Positions 8,360 to 16,654 of a stretch of 64,000 nucleotides of DNA are shown here, in pieces (the first letter of the stretch is position 1; every line of letters starts with the position of its first letter). The stretch is taken from NCBI RefSeq assembly GCF_036388275.1, contig NZ_DASVSF010000021.1, positions 54,931 to 118,930 of the forward strand. Direction: 5' to 3'. The notes beneath the pieces were generated by a model. That model made no database searches. It was given only the letters and a program-made list of their open reading frames with translations, and was not told the DNA's origin. This stretch comes from Longimicrobium sp. (lineage in GTDB: Bacteria > Gemmatimonadota > Gemmatimonadetes > Longimicrobiales > Longimicrobiaceae). The position numbers were made by a program, and so were the translations under genes.

Positions 8360-9148
8360 TCACCTGCTGCCGCCCAGCGCCTCGAACAACTCGCCCACTT
8401 CCGCCGGGTCGCGCAGGTACGACCGGGCGGCGCTCTCGGCCGGGAGCGGATCGGCAATGAGCACGCCCTCGGCGGACGGGCTCCAGCCTTCCAGCGCGCG
8501 GAACGCGTCCTCGTCGGTACGATCATCGCCCAGGTACAGCACGGGGGCTCCCTCCGGCGGGCACATCTGGTCCAGGAGAAAGAGCACCGCGCGACCCTTG
8601 TCCCACTCCACGCGGGGGCGCACCTCCAGCACCATCTTCCCCTCCGTCACGTGGAGCCCGGAGCGCCCGTCCGCCGCCCCGTAGACGGCGTTCCGCACCT
8701 CCGCCTCGTGGTCCGCCGCCTGGCGGTAATGAATGCTCAGCGTAAGCCCCTTGTCCTCGACGAACGCACCGTCGATCGCCCCCAGCACGTACCCGATCTC
8801 CCGCGCCACCACTTCCAGCTCGGGACGCGCGGCCGCGGCTTCGGGGTGAATGCGGTGCAGCCCCGCGCCCTCGATCTCCATCCCGTGGTTCCCCGCGTAG
8901 GCGATCCCCGGGATGGCGGCGCGCTCCCGCACGTCCGCCAGCCCACGCCCGCTGACCACCGCCACCTCCACCCCCGGCAGCGCCATCAACGAATCGAGCG
9001 CACGCCGGGTGCGCTCCGGCATCGCGGCCATCTCCGGACGCGCCACGATGGGCGCCAGCGTCCCATCGAAATCCAGCAGCAGGACCAGCTGTCCGCTACG
9101 GGTCCACGCATCGCGCCAGGCAGGCACGCGTTCCAGGGCATGTTGCAT
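8360..9148 (-). CDS. otsB: Trehalose-6-phosphate phosphatase
   Basis: A HAD-superfamily phosphatase of 262 residues from the chosen start. The nucleophile motif LLLDFDGTLAP has DFDGT at 26-30, followed by the VVSGR motif and LGDDRTDEDAF near the C-terminus, the OtsB signature. It removes phosphate from trehalose 6-phosphate to give trehalose. The frame stays open to 9250, but that extension runs through simple repeats of the GTGCGAAA type, so the ATG at 9148 (MQHALERV) is preferred. No trehalose-6-phosphate synthase is in the window. Confidence 0.9.
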   Translation of the reverse strand: MQHALERVPAWRDAWTRSGQLVLLLDFDGTLAPIVARPEMAAMPERTRRALDSLMALPGVEVAVVSGRGLADVRERAAIPGIAYAGNHGMEIEGAGLHRIHPEAAAARPELEVVAREIGYVLGAIDGAFVEDKGLTLSIHYRQAADHEAEVRNAVYGAADGRSGLHVTEGKMVLEVRPRVEWDKGRAVLFLLDQMCPPEGAPVLYLGDDRTDEDAFRALEGWSPSAEGVLIADPLPAESAARSYLRDPAEVGELFEALGGSR

Positions 9149-9185
9149 GTGACGAAGTGCGAGAGTGCGAAAGTGCGAAAGTCGC
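9149..9185. repeat. Short simple repeat AAGTGCGA
   Basis: Three imperfect copies of an AAGTGCGA-like octamer lie directly upstream of the otsB start. This low-complexity DNA creates a spurious N-terminal extension of the otsB frame. Confidence 0.6.
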
Positions 9186-9319
9186 GGGCGAGAGGCGTGC
9201 CGCTTCGGGATGGGCTCCGGTTCATTATCCCCTATTCCCATCATTCCCATTCCCTACTCCCTGCCCCCGCCCTACCTTCCCGCGCTCGCAGACGACGACA
9301 ACCAGCACGCCCCCACGCA

Positions 9320-10003
9320 ATGCCCTGGACGGACCAGATCACCTTCGACGAGCGCGGCCTGGTGCCCGTCGTCGCGCAGGACGCGCGCACGGGCGAGGTG
9401 CTGATGCTCGCGTGGGCCAACGCCGAAGCGCTGCAGCTCACCCGGAGCACGGGCCGCGCCCACTACTGGAGCCGGTCGCGCAAGTCGCTGTGGGCCAAGG
9501 GCGAAACCAGCGGCCACGTGCAGGAAGTGGAAGACGTGCGGATGGATTGCGACGGCGACGCCGTGCTGTACCGCGTCCGGCAGACGGGACCCGCCTGCCA
9601 CACCGGCGAGCGGAGCTGCTTCCATCGGGGGATCGACGGCGAAGCGGTGGGCGAAGGGGCGGACGCGCGGCACATGCTGGAGCGGCTGGACGAGATCATC
9701 GCCACGCGCGAGCAGGAGCGGCCCGAGGGCTCGTACACCACGTACCTGTTCACCGCCGGCATCGACAAGGTGCTCAAGAAGGTGGGCGAAGAGGCCACCG
9801 AAACGGTGATCGCCGCCAAGAACGGCGACAACGCCGAGCTCCGCAGCGAATCCGCCGACCTGCTCTTTCACCTGATGGTGCTGTGGCGCACCCGCGGCCT
9901 GGATGCCGCCGACGTGTGGGGCGAGCTGGAGCGCCGCTTCGGGCAGGCGCCGCGCCCCGGCAGCACCGCGGCGCGCGCCAGCCGCTCGGCGGACGGATCC
10001 TGA
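9320..10003 (+). CDS. hisIE: Bifunctional phosphoribosyl-AMP cyclohydrolase / phosphoribosyl-ATP pyrophosphatase
   Basis: A 227-residue fusion catalysing steps 2 and 3 of histidine synthesis. The HisI part (about 1-115) has the YWSRSR and SLWAKGETSGH segments and the metal-binding DCDGD and GPACHTGERSCF motifs. The HisE part (about 125-210) has YTTYLF, KKVGEEATE and ESADLLFHLMVLW. The ATG at 9320 begins MPWTDQITFDERGLVP, a typical HisI start. The frame extends far upstream only as antisense to otsB and aroA. A weak TTCCCT-N17-TACCTT promoter may lie at 9250-9278. No other his genes are nearby. Confidence 0.95.
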   Translation: MPWTDQITFDERGLVPVVAQDARTGEVLMLAWANAEALQLTRSTGRAHYWSRSRKSLWAKGETSGHVQEVEDVRMDCDGDAVLYRVRQTGPACHTGERSCFHRGIDGEAVGEGADARHMLERLDEIIATREQERPEGSYTTYLFTAGIDKVLKKVGEEATETVIAAKNGDNAELRSESADLLFHLMVLWRTRGLDAADVWGELERRFGQAPRPGSTAARASRSADGS

Positions 10004-10007
10004 CGCC

Positions 10008-10559
10008 CTAGTCGGCGCGCGGCGGGTCGCCCACGCGGCGACCCCGCCGCCGGACGGCGGGAACGTCGTCCACCTCCACCCGCAGCGGAAACGCCGCGTC
10101 CAGGATCATCTCCGACTCGCCCGGGTCGCGCCAGCCGCCCTCCACCGGGTCGTCCCAATCCACCTTGCTGCCGTCCGGGCGGTAGGGCTGCATCCAGTAC
10201 ATCCGCGTGCCCGTGCGGTCCCGCGCCTCGGCGATCAGCACCGCGTGGGGGCTGCCGTCCCAATCCATCTGCGCCTCCATCGCCAGGAGCAGGCAGTCGG
10301 GCTTCCGCGTTTCCGCGTATTTCCGGATGGTCCCCGACAGGATCTCGGGCGAGGACCCTCCCAGGTCGCCCGGGATGGGGATGGCCAGCGTGCGGAACTC
10401 CGGCGTGGCGTGCCCCGGTTTTTCGTGCACGCTCCGGATGCGCGGCGGAACGTCTTCTCCGTCCATGGCCGCCCTGCCGATGTCGGACCGTACCTCGTCC
10501 AGGAAGCGCGTGGCCATTCCAAGCGTGCGCTCGAGCTGCTGGGTCCTGCTTCGCGACAC
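10008..10559 (-). CDS. Uncharacterised protein, 183 residues
   Basis: No family was recognised. The first 40 residues are predicted helical (SRTQQLERTLGMATRFLDEV). The middle and C-terminal parts look like a mixed alpha/beta domain with Trp/Asp-rich segments such as MYWMQPYRPDG and DWDDPVEGGW. It ends in a basic tail. There is no signal peptide or membrane helix. It is convergent with hisIE, 4 bases apart. Codon use is like the neighbours, supporting a real gene. Confidence 0.65.
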   Translation of the reverse strand: MSRSRTQQLERTLGMATRFLDEVRSDIGRAAMDGEDVPPRIRSVHEKPGHATPEFRTLAIPIPGDLGGSSPEILSGTIRKYAETRKPDCLLLAMEAQMDWDGSPHAVLIAEARDRTGTRMYWMQPYRPDGSKVDWDDPVEGGWRDPGESEMILDAAFPLRVEVDDVPAVRRRGRRVGDPPRAD

Positions 10560-10931
10560 GTCCTACCCCCCGGCTTCGGTAACTTCTTTTTTCGGCGGAT
10601 TGGTGGCGCTGAACGCCTCCCTCCGCGACGACACCGGCACCCGCTCGCCTATGCAAACCCGGAGCCACGGGAGAGGGTTTGCGTAAAGATTGAGGGATCA
10701 CCGGGCACACCCGCCGGAAACGGGCGCGGGCGTGCCGATGGGCGCGGCGGTGCACGGGTAAGTGGCTGGCAGTACGCGGAAAGCGCGCCAGCAGAACAGG
10801 ATGGAAAGCAGCCTCCGCGCACGATCCGGCACCAACCGTGCGCCGGGCTCGTGAACGCGCGTGCCCCGCGCGGCGCAAGGCGGCGCGGGGCAGGCGAGGT
10901 GCGGTAAAATGATATGCGAGATGTGGCGGAT
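10560..10931. other. Gene-free spacer
   Basis: About 370 bases with no credible gene. It contains the promoter side of the uncharacterised 183-residue gene and, near its right end, a hairpin that probably terminates the HNH gene. No repeat-family member is obvious. Confidence 0.5.
10862..10892 (-). terminator. Hairpin downstream of the HNH gene
   Basis: A perfect 10-bp stem, TGCCCCGCGC/GCGCGGGGCA, lies about 40 bases past the HNH stop. No T-tract follows, so it may be a Rho-dependent or processing structure. Confidence 0.4.
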
Positions 10932-11237
10932 TCAGGATTTCGCCGCTTCCTCCACGGCGCGGCGCAGGCGGGTCCACACGGCGGTGCCGTAGCGCAGGAA
11001 GTTGGCCCGCTCGCCAGGCAGCTCGGCCAGCCAGGCCCAGGCGGGCTGGTGGCCCTTGCGCGTGTTGCAGGCCAGGCAGGCCGTCACCAGGTTGCCGGGC
11101 GAGTTGTCTCCCCCACGGGCGCGGGGCTGCACGTGGTCCAGCGAAAGCTGCTCGGGGGGAAACAGGCCGGCGCAGTACACGCACCGGTTGCCGTCGCGGG
11201 CAAAGATGCGTTCGCGCAGGCTGGCGTCGTCCCTCAT
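10932..11237 (-). CDS. Small HNH endonuclease domain protein
   Basis: A 101-residue HNH protein. Zinc cysteines C19/C22 and C54/C57 frame the catalytic D34-H35 and N49/N58 positions, seen in NRCVYC, LSLDHVQPRA and TACLACNTRKG. It is essentially just the nuclease fold and may bind and nick DNA. Its ATG overlaps the ilvA stop (ATGA), so the two are translationally coupled. No partner suggesting restriction or a mobile element is present. Confidence 0.85.
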   Translation of the reverse strand: MRDDASLRERIFARDGNRCVYCAGLFPPEQLSLDHVQPRARGGDNSPGNLVTACLACNTRKGHQPAWAWLAELPGERANFLRYGTAVWTRLRRAVEEAAKS

Positions 11238-12442
11238 CCGGGGTGCACCTCGAATCCCCCCGTCTGGAGCGAGTCGATCACCTGGCGCAGGTGGTCGCGC
11301 CCGCGCAGCTCCAGCATCAGGTCGATCTCGGCCTCCGTCACCCACAGGTCGGCCATGGCGCGGTTGTGGTCCAGCCGCAGCACGTTGGCCCCCGTCTCCG
11401 CCAGCCGCGCCGTCAGCGCCGCCAGGGCGCCCGGCCGGTCCTTCACCCGCACCCGCAGGGTGGCCCGCCGGCCGTCCTGCACCAGCCCGCGGTCGATGAT
11501 GCGCGACATCAGCGTGACGTCGATGTTTCCCCCGCTCAGGATCATCACCACGTTCTTTCCCGCCACGTCGGGCACGTGCCCGCCCACCACCGCCGCCACC
11601 GTGGTGGCGCACGCCGCCTCGGCCACCGTCTTTTCGCGCTCCAGCAGCAGCAGCACCCCCGCGGCGATCTCTTCCTCGCTCACCACCACCAGCTCGTCGA
11701 CGTACCGCTCGATGTGGCCGAAGGTGTTCTCGCCGATCCTGCGGACGGCGATGCCCTCGGCGATGGTTTCCGCCGGGGGGATGGTCACCAGCTCGCCCGC
11801 CTCCCGGGCGCGCAGCGCGGCGGGAAGCGCGGCCGACTCCACCCCCACCACGCGCACGCCGGGGCGGGTTTCCTTGATGGCCGTGGCGATGCCTGAGATG
11901 ATGCCCCCGCCGCCCACGGCGCACACCACCACGTCCACGTAGGGAACCTGCTCCAGCACCTCGAGCCCGATGGTGCCCTGCCCCGCGATGATCCCGGGGT
12001 CGTCGAAGGGATGGATGAGCGTCTGCCCCTCCTCCTCGCGGATGCGCAGGGCCTCGACCATGGCCTCGTCGTACACGGAGCCGTGCAGCACCACCCGCGC
12101 GCCGTACTTTTCCGTCGCCGACACCTTCACCAGCGGGGTGCGCTCGGGCATCACGATGGTCGCGGGAATGCCCAGCCGCGCCGCGTGGTAGGCTACGCCC
12201 TGCGCGTGGTTGCCGGCGCTGGCGGCGATCACGCCGCGGGCGCGGTCGCCCTCCGGCATCAGCAGCATGCGGTTCAGCGCGCCGCGCTCCTTGAAGCTGC
12301 CGGTGCGCTGAAGGTTCTCGAACTTGAACCACGCGTTCCCGCCGAACATCTCGCCGAAGGTTTCCGACGGCGTGCACGGGGTGAGCACCACCTGCCCAGC
12401 GATGCGCTCCCGCGCCTCGCGGATGTCCTGGAGCGTAACCAT
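11234..12442 (-). CDS. ilvA: Threonine ammonia-lyase (threonine deaminase)
   Basis: A 402-residue PLP enzyme converting threonine to 2-oxobutyrate, the first step of isoleucine synthesis. The PLP lysine is K51 in GSFKERGA; SAGNHAQG and the glycine-rich CAVGGGGIISG phosphate-binding loop follow. A single ACT domain occupies about 325-402, as in the short IlvA/TdcB-like form with one regulatory domain. The start MVTLQDIREARERI at 12442 matches the family; an in-frame ATG at 12529 would add atypical residues. No good ribosome site precedes 12442. A TATCTT -10-like element lies 10 bases upstream. Confidence 0.93.
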   Translation of the reverse strand: MVTLQDIREARERIAGQVVLTPCTPSETFGEMFGGNAWFKFENLQRTGSFKERGALNRMLLMPEGDRARGVIAASAGNHAQGVAYHAARLGIPATIVMPERTPLVKVSATEKYGARVVLHGSVYDEAMVEALRIREEEGQTLIHPFDDPGIIAGQGTIGLEVLEQVPYVDVVVCAVGGGGIISGIATAIKETRPGVRVVGVESAALPAALRAREAGELVTIPPAETIAEGIAVRRIGENTFGHIERYVDELVVVSEEEIAAGVLLLLEREKTVAEAACATTVAAVVGGHVPDVAGKNVVMILSGGNIDVTLMSRIIDRGLVQDGRRATLRVRVKDRPGALAALTARLAETGANVLRLDHNRAMADLWVTEAEIDLMLELRGRDHLRQVIDSLQTGGFEVHPG

Positions 12443-12559
12443 GGAAGCGCGCAAGATATGAGACAGAATGGACGGCCGACGTTGCCGAAGTGAACGCGAT
12501 GTGATAACCTCTCCGCGCGGCGGGGGCAAGCGGTCTCCGGCGCTGCTGCCGACGCGCCG

Positions 12560-13174
12560 ATGGAATCACAGGACACGACTCACGTTCCCCATCCGCCGGA
12601 ATTCACGGCCGTCGCGCGCGCCCTCGCGGCGCGCCCGCCGTGGGAGCCGATGCCCGAGCTGGCGGTTCCGCGGGCCGCGGTGGCGCTGCTGCTGCGCCTG
12701 GGCCGCGAGGGGCTGGAGCTGCTGCTGATCCGCCGCGCCGAGCGCGCGGGAGACCCGTGGTCCGGGCACGTGGCGCTGCCCGGGGGCCGGGAGCAGCCGG
12801 AAGACGCCGCGCCGGAAGACACGGCGGCGCGCGAAACCCGCGAAGAGGTGGGGATCGACGTGCACGCGGGCGGGCGGCTGCTGGGCGCGCTGGAGCCCGT
12901 GTGGCCCCGCTCCGCGCGGGCGCCGAACATCCTGGTGCGCCCCTTCGTGTTCGCCGTGCCCGCCGGCACCCGGGCGGTGCCCAACGAAGAGGTCGACGCG
13001 GCGGTGTGGATTCCACTCGCCGAGCTGCGGGCCCCGGGCGCCGTCACCGAGCACCTGCTGGAGATGGAGGGGATCGGGGCGATGCGGTTTCCGGCGCTGG
13101 GCACCCGCGGCTACGTGGTCTGGGGGCTCACCCACCGCATCGTTTCGGAGTTCCTGGCGCTGCCCCTGGACTGA
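12560..13174 (+). CDS. Nudix hydrolase, CoA pyrophosphatase-like
   Basis: A 204-residue Nudix enzyme. The box begins LPGGREQPED at 73-82 and ends RETREEVGI at 91-99. Its spacing is two residues longer than the classic GX5EX7REUXEEXGU, as in NudL/NUDT7-type CoA pyrophosphatases. The ELLLIRRAERAGDPWSGHVALPGG lead-in also fits that group in outline. The likely substrate is CoA or acyl-CoA, but this is by family. It is divergent from ilvA. Confidence 0.85.
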   Translation: MESQDTTHVPHPPEFTAVARALAARPPWEPMPELAVPRAAVALLLRLGREGLELLLIRRAERAGDPWSGHVALPGGREQPEDAAPEDTAARETREEVGIDVHAGGRLLGALEPVWPRSARAPNILVRPFVFAVPAGTRAVPNEEVDAAVWIPLAELRAPGAVTEHLLEMEGIGAMRFPALGTRGYVVWGLTHRIVSEFLALPLD

Positions 13175-13243
13175 CCGGCGGCGCGCCCGCACGAGAGATG
13201 CAGTGGAACGCGCGGTCCGAGGAAAGCTGACGAGAAACGATCG

Positions 13244-13441
13244 ATGCCGCACGAAGCCGTTACGCTGAAGCTGACCACCCGCCAGGCCCAGGCGCTGCGG
13301 GCGCTGGCGGAGCTGGAAGACCTTCCGCCCGAGGTGTACGCGGCCGAGGTGCTGGCCAAGCACCTGTACCACGCCTACACCCCCGACGTGGCCCGGCGCG
13401 CGGCCGCGCCGGGCGGGGCGCCCGGCGGGGACACGCCCTGA
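13244..13441 (+). CDS. Small uncharacterised protein, 65 residues
   Basis: Not recognised. The sequence is mainly two predicted helices (RQAQALRALAELEDL and PPEVYAAEVLAKHLYHAY) and a Pro/Gly/Ala-rich tail. It sits between the Nudix and M42 genes on the same strand with short gaps, so co-transcription is likely. Helix composition could suit a small adaptor or DNA-binding fold, but nothing is diagnostic. Confidence 0.55.
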   Translation: MPHEAVTLKLTTRQAQALRALAELEDLPPEVYAAEVLAKHLYHAYTPDVARRAAAPGGAPGGDTP

Positions 13442-13473
13442 CCGACACCGGATTTTCATCCCAGAGCACGTCC

Positions 13474-14547
13474 ATGGAAGATACCTCGTTCGAGTTCCTG
13501 AAGCGCCTGCTCGACGCCCCCGGCCCGTCGGGCTTCGAAACCGCCGCCGCGCGCGTCTGGCGCGCCGAGGCCGAGGCGTTCGCGCAGGGCGTCACCATCG
13601 ACGTCGCCGGAAACTCGTACGCCACCATCGGCCGGGAGGGCGGCCCGCGCATCATGCTGGCGGGGCACGTCGACGAGATCGGCCTGATGGTGACGCACGT
13701 GGACGAAGAAGGCTTCCTGTACGTGGACGGCATCGGCGGGTGGGACCCGCAGGTGCTGGTGGGCCAGCGGATCCGCTTCCTCACGCGGAAGGGCGACGTG
13801 GTGGGCGTGGTGGGCAAGAAGCCCATCCACCTGATCAAGCCCGAGGAAAAGGAAAAGGCCGTCAAGCTCAGCGACCTGTGGGTGGACGTGGGCGCGCGCG
13901 ACCGCGACGGCGCGGTGGCCCGCGGCATCCGCGTGGGCGACCCCGGCGTGGTGGACGCGGGGCTGATCGAGTTGGGCGACGGCCTGATCGCCAGCCGCGC
14001 GGTGGACAACCGCATCGGCGCGTACGTGGTGCTGGAGGTGCTCCGCGCCCTCTCTACCGGCGAGGCCGACCAGGCCGAGGTGACGGCGGTGGCCACGGCG
14101 CAGGAGGAGATCGGCTACCACGGTGGCGGGGCGCGCACCTCGGCGTACAAGCTGGACCCGCAGATCGCCATCGTGGTGGACCTCACCTTCTCGACGGACG
14201 CGCCGGGGGTGGAAAAGAAGCAGGTGGGCGAGCACAAGCTGGGGAGCGGTCCCGTGCTGTCGCGCGGCTCGGCCATCCATCCCATCGTCTTCGAGCGGCT
14301 GGCCACTCTGGCCGAGGAAGAGGGCATCCCCTACACCATCCAGGGCAGCCCGCGGATGACCTCCACCGACGCCGACGCCATCTACCTGCAGCGCGCCGGC
14401 GTGCCCACGGCGGTCGTCTCGATCCCCAATCGGTACATGCACTCGCCGAACGAGGTGGTAGACCTGGCGGACGTGGACGCGACGATCCGCCTGATCACGG
14501 CGTTCTGCCGGTCGGTCACGGCCGAGGACGACTTCATTCCACGGTGA
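13474..14547 (+). CDS. M42 family metallopeptidase (glutamyl/leucyl aminopeptidase-like)
   Basis: A 357-residue cytosolic dinuclear metallo-aminopeptidase of the M42/FrvX family. Metal ligands and catalytic residues are in place: H65 (AGHVDEIG), D178 (RAVDNRIGAY), E211-E212 (ATAQEEIG), D236 (VVDLTFS) and H323 (RYMHSPNEV). It trims amino-terminal residues from peptides, consistent with the peptide-degrading theme of the window. The ATG follows a short gap from the 65-residue gene. Confidence 0.93.
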   Translation: MEDTSFEFLKRLLDAPGPSGFETAAARVWRAEAEAFAQGVTIDVAGNSYATIGREGGPRIMLAGHVDEIGLMVTHVDEEGFLYVDGIGGWDPQVLVGQRIRFLTRKGDVVGVVGKKPIHLIKPEEKEKAVKLSDLWVDVGARDRDGAVARGIRVGDPGVVDAGLIELGDGLIASRAVDNRIGAYVVLEVLRALSTGEADQAEVTAVATAQEEIGYHGGGARTSAYKLDPQIAIVVDLTFSTDAPGVEKKQVGEHKLGSGPVLSRGSAIHPIVFERLATLAEEEGIPYTIQGSPRMTSTDADAIYLQRAGVPTAVVSIPNRYMHSPNEVVDLADVDATIRLITAFCRSVTAEDDFIPR

Positions 14548-14552
14548 ACTGA

Positions 14553-14628
14553 AGTACCAAGTGCCTGGTACCAAGTGCCTGGGGAGTGTACCCGGTACTT
14601 GGTACTTGGTACTTGGTACTTGGTACTT
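14553..14628. repeat. GGTACTT tandem repeat with inverted left arm
   Basis: Five perfect tandem GGTACTT heptamers at 14594-14628 are preceded by two direct copies of ACCAAGTGCCTGGT-like sequence at about 14559-14580. The left arm AAGTACCAAGTGCC is almost the reverse complement of two heptamers, so the segment can fold back. It is much poorer in GC than the flanks. Confidence 0.8.
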
Positions 14629-14660
14629 GGCCCTTTCCCACACCGCCCCTAGCCCCTGCG

Positions 14661-15134
14661 ATGTACACCGTCGACGAAATCCTCATCCGCGCGCCCGTGG
14701 ACGCGTGCTTCCGCGCGGGCGCGGACGTGGAGCGGTGGCCGGAGTGGCTGCCGCACTACCGCTACGTGCGCTTCCAGCGGCGGGACGGCTTCGGCACGGG
14801 ACGCGTGGAGATGGCCGCGCGCCGCGGGTTCGGGCCCCTGCCCTGGCCCGTGTGGTGGGTGTCGGAGATGCACCTGGATGCCGAGCGGCCGGCCGTGGTC
14901 TACCGCCACGTGGACGGCATCACCACCGGCATGGACGTGGAGTGGACGTTCCATCCCCAGCCGGACGGCCGCACGCTGGTGCGCATCGTCCACGGGTGGA
15001 AGCAGGGGCCGCGCTGGCCCCTTCCCTCCCCGGCGCGCCGGGCGGTGGCCGACGCGGTGATCGGGCCCGTCTTCATCCACCACGTGGCCTCGCGCACGCT
15101 GGCCGGGATCAAGCGGCACCTGGAAGGCGGCTGA
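14661..15134 (+). CDS. SRPBCC (START-like) family protein
   Basis: A 157-residue protein with the polyketide-cyclase/START-like helix-grip fold: TVDEILIRAPVDACF followed by WPEWLPHYRYVRF, then a strand-rich middle (GRVEMAARRG, HVDGITTGMDVEWTF), and a C-terminal amphipathic helix. Proteins of this type bind lipids or other hydrophobic ligands; the ligand here is unknown. The frame is open to 14586 through the GGTACTT repeat, but MYTVDEILIRAP at 14661 is the natural start. A hairpin with a T-tract follows. Confidence 0.82.
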   Translation: MYTVDEILIRAPVDACFRAGADVERWPEWLPHYRYVRFQRRDGFGTGRVEMAARRGFGPLPWPVWWVSEMHLDAERPAVVYRHVDGITTGMDVEWTFHPQPDGRTLVRIVHGWKQGPRWPLPSPARRAVADAVIGPVFIHHVASRTLAGIKRHLEGG

Positions 15135-15190
15135 GGCGCACCTCGCGGCGGCTGCGGGGTACAGGGGGCGCAAGTCCCTGCGTAATACGG

Positions 15191-15230
15191 CGCGGGAGCG
15201 GCGGATGCCTTCTCCCGCGTCTTTGTTTTT
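15191..15230 (+). terminator. Intrinsic terminator, possible fabF leader attenuator
   Basis: An 8-bp stem, CGCGGGAG/CTCCCGCG, with a 13-base loop is followed directly by TCTTTGTTTTT. It terminates the SRPBCC gene and ends just 18 bases before the fabF ATG. Confidence 0.75.
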
Positions 15231-15247
15231 CACCCGACCTGCGGTTC

Positions 15248-16507
15248 ATGAGCGAGTCCAGCCACAGCGGCGCGCGCCGTGTCGTCATCACCGGCATCGG
15301 CGCCATCACCCCCATCGGCAGCGGCGTCGAGGGGTTCTGGGACGGGCTGCGAAAGCGGGAAAGCGCCGTCCGCAAGATCGACCGCTTCGACCCGTCGCCC
15401 TTCCGCTCGCACATCGCCGCCCAGGTGAACGACTTCGAGCCGACGGACTACATGGACCGCAACCGCGCGCGCCGCACCGAGCGGTACGCGCAGTTCTCGC
15501 TGGCGGCGTCGCGCCAGGCCATCGAGGACGCCGCCCTGGATCCCGGCTCGGAAGACCCGGACCGCGTGGGCGTGCTGATGGGAAGCGCGCTGGGCGGCGT
15601 GGCGTACGGGGAGAACCAGTTCACCGGCTACGTCCACAAGGGCGTCCGCGGCGTGGACCCCATGCTCGCCCTGGCGGTGTTCAACGGCGCCGCCTCGTGC
15701 AACGTGGCCATCGAGTTCGGCTTCACGGGCATCAACTCCACGAACGGGATGAGCTGCGCCTCGGGCGCCATCGCCATCGGCGACGGGTGGCGCGCCATCC
15801 GCGCCGGCGAGGCCGACGTGGTGATCGCCGGCGGCGTCGAGGCCCCGCTGGCCCCGCTCTGCTACGGCGCCTTCGCCATCATCCGCGCCATGTCTACCCG
15901 CAACGACGACCCGTCGCGCGCCTCGCGCCCCTTCGACGCCGACCGCGACGGCTTCGTGATGGGCGAGGGCGCCGCCGTCCTGGTGCTGGAGGAGCTGGAG
16001 CACGCCCGCGCGCGGGGCGCCCGCATCTACGCCGAAGTGCGGGGATACGGCACCAGCAACGACGCGCACCACATGACGGCGCCGCGGCCCGACGGCAGCC
16101 AGGCGGCGCGGGCCATGCGCGCGGCGCTGCGCACGGGCGGGCTGCAGCCGGGGGACGTGGACGTGATCAACGCGCACGGCTCGTCCACCCCGCTGAACGA
16201 CAGCACCGAGTCGCGGGTGATCCGCGACGTCTTCGGCGAGCACGCAGACGGGCTGAAGGTCAGCGGCACCAAGGGCTATCACGCCCACTGCCTGGGCGCC
16301 ACCGGCGCGCTGGAAGCCGCCATCTCGGCGCTCTCCATCCAGCGCGGCTGGGTGCCGCCGACGCTGAACCTGGAGCGCGCGGGCGACGAGTGCGACCTGG
16401 CGTACGTCACCGGCGAGGGCGCCACGATGCCCGTGCGCACGGTGGTCTCCAACTCCTTCGGCTTCGGCGGCATCAACGCGGCCCTGGCCTTCGGCGCGGT
16501 GGACTGA
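15248..16507 (+). CDS. fabF: Beta-ketoacyl-ACP synthase II
   Basis: A 419-residue condensing enzyme of fatty-acid elongation that extends acyl-ACP with malonyl-ACP. The thiolase-fold triad is visible: C170 in MSCASGA, H310 in NAHGSSTPLND and H347 in GYHAHCLGATG, with K342 in the preceding GTKG. The glycine-rich C-terminal NSFGFGGINAALAF segment is present. The cysteine motif (SCASG) departs slightly from the common TACATG. Start chosen at MSESSHSGARRVVITG, which puts the VVITG strand at the usual place. No acpP, fabD or fabG is adjacent, so this is a solitary copy. Confidence 0.93.
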   Translation: MSESSHSGARRVVITGIGAITPIGSGVEGFWDGLRKRESAVRKIDRFDPSPFRSHIAAQVNDFEPTDYMDRNRARRTERYAQFSLAASRQAIEDAALDPGSEDPDRVGVLMGSALGGVAYGENQFTGYVHKGVRGVDPMLALAVFNGAASCNVAIEFGFTGINSTNGMSCASGAIAIGDGWRAIRAGEADVVIAGGVEAPLAPLCYGAFAIIRAMSTRNDDPSRASRPFDADRDGFVMGEGAAVLVLEELEHARARGARIYAEVRGYGTSNDAHHMTAPRPDGSQAARAMRAALRTGGLQPGDVDVINAHGSSTPLNDSTESRVIRDVFGEHADGLKVSGTKGYHAHCLGATGALEAAISALSIQRGWVPPTLNLERAGDECDLAYVTGEGATMPVRTVVSNSFGFGGINAALAFGAVD

Positions 16508-16530
16508 GCCCGCGGCACCGATCGATGCGA

Positions 16531-16562
16531 ACAGCCCGCGGCCGGTGACGGCCGCGGGCTGT
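16531..16562 (+). terminator. Hairpin terminator of fabF
   Basis: A perfect 13-bp stem, ACAGCCCGCGGCC/GGCCGCGGGCTGT, with loop GGTGAC, 24 bases past the fabF stop. Only a weak T-rich sequence follows. Confidence 0.65.
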
Positions 16563-16654
16563 TCTGCGTTCGCTCGGGCCTCTGGATGACAGATGGCCGT
16601 TGCGGGTCCCGAATGGAGAGCGGCGGGCTCGCTACAGCAAAGGCGCGCCACAAG

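Noticed and set aside
14561..15247. In-frame N-terminal extension of fabF from 14561
   Set aside because: It runs antisense-like through the GGTACTT repeat and the SRPBCC gene in another frame; fabF proteins start at the VVITG strand.
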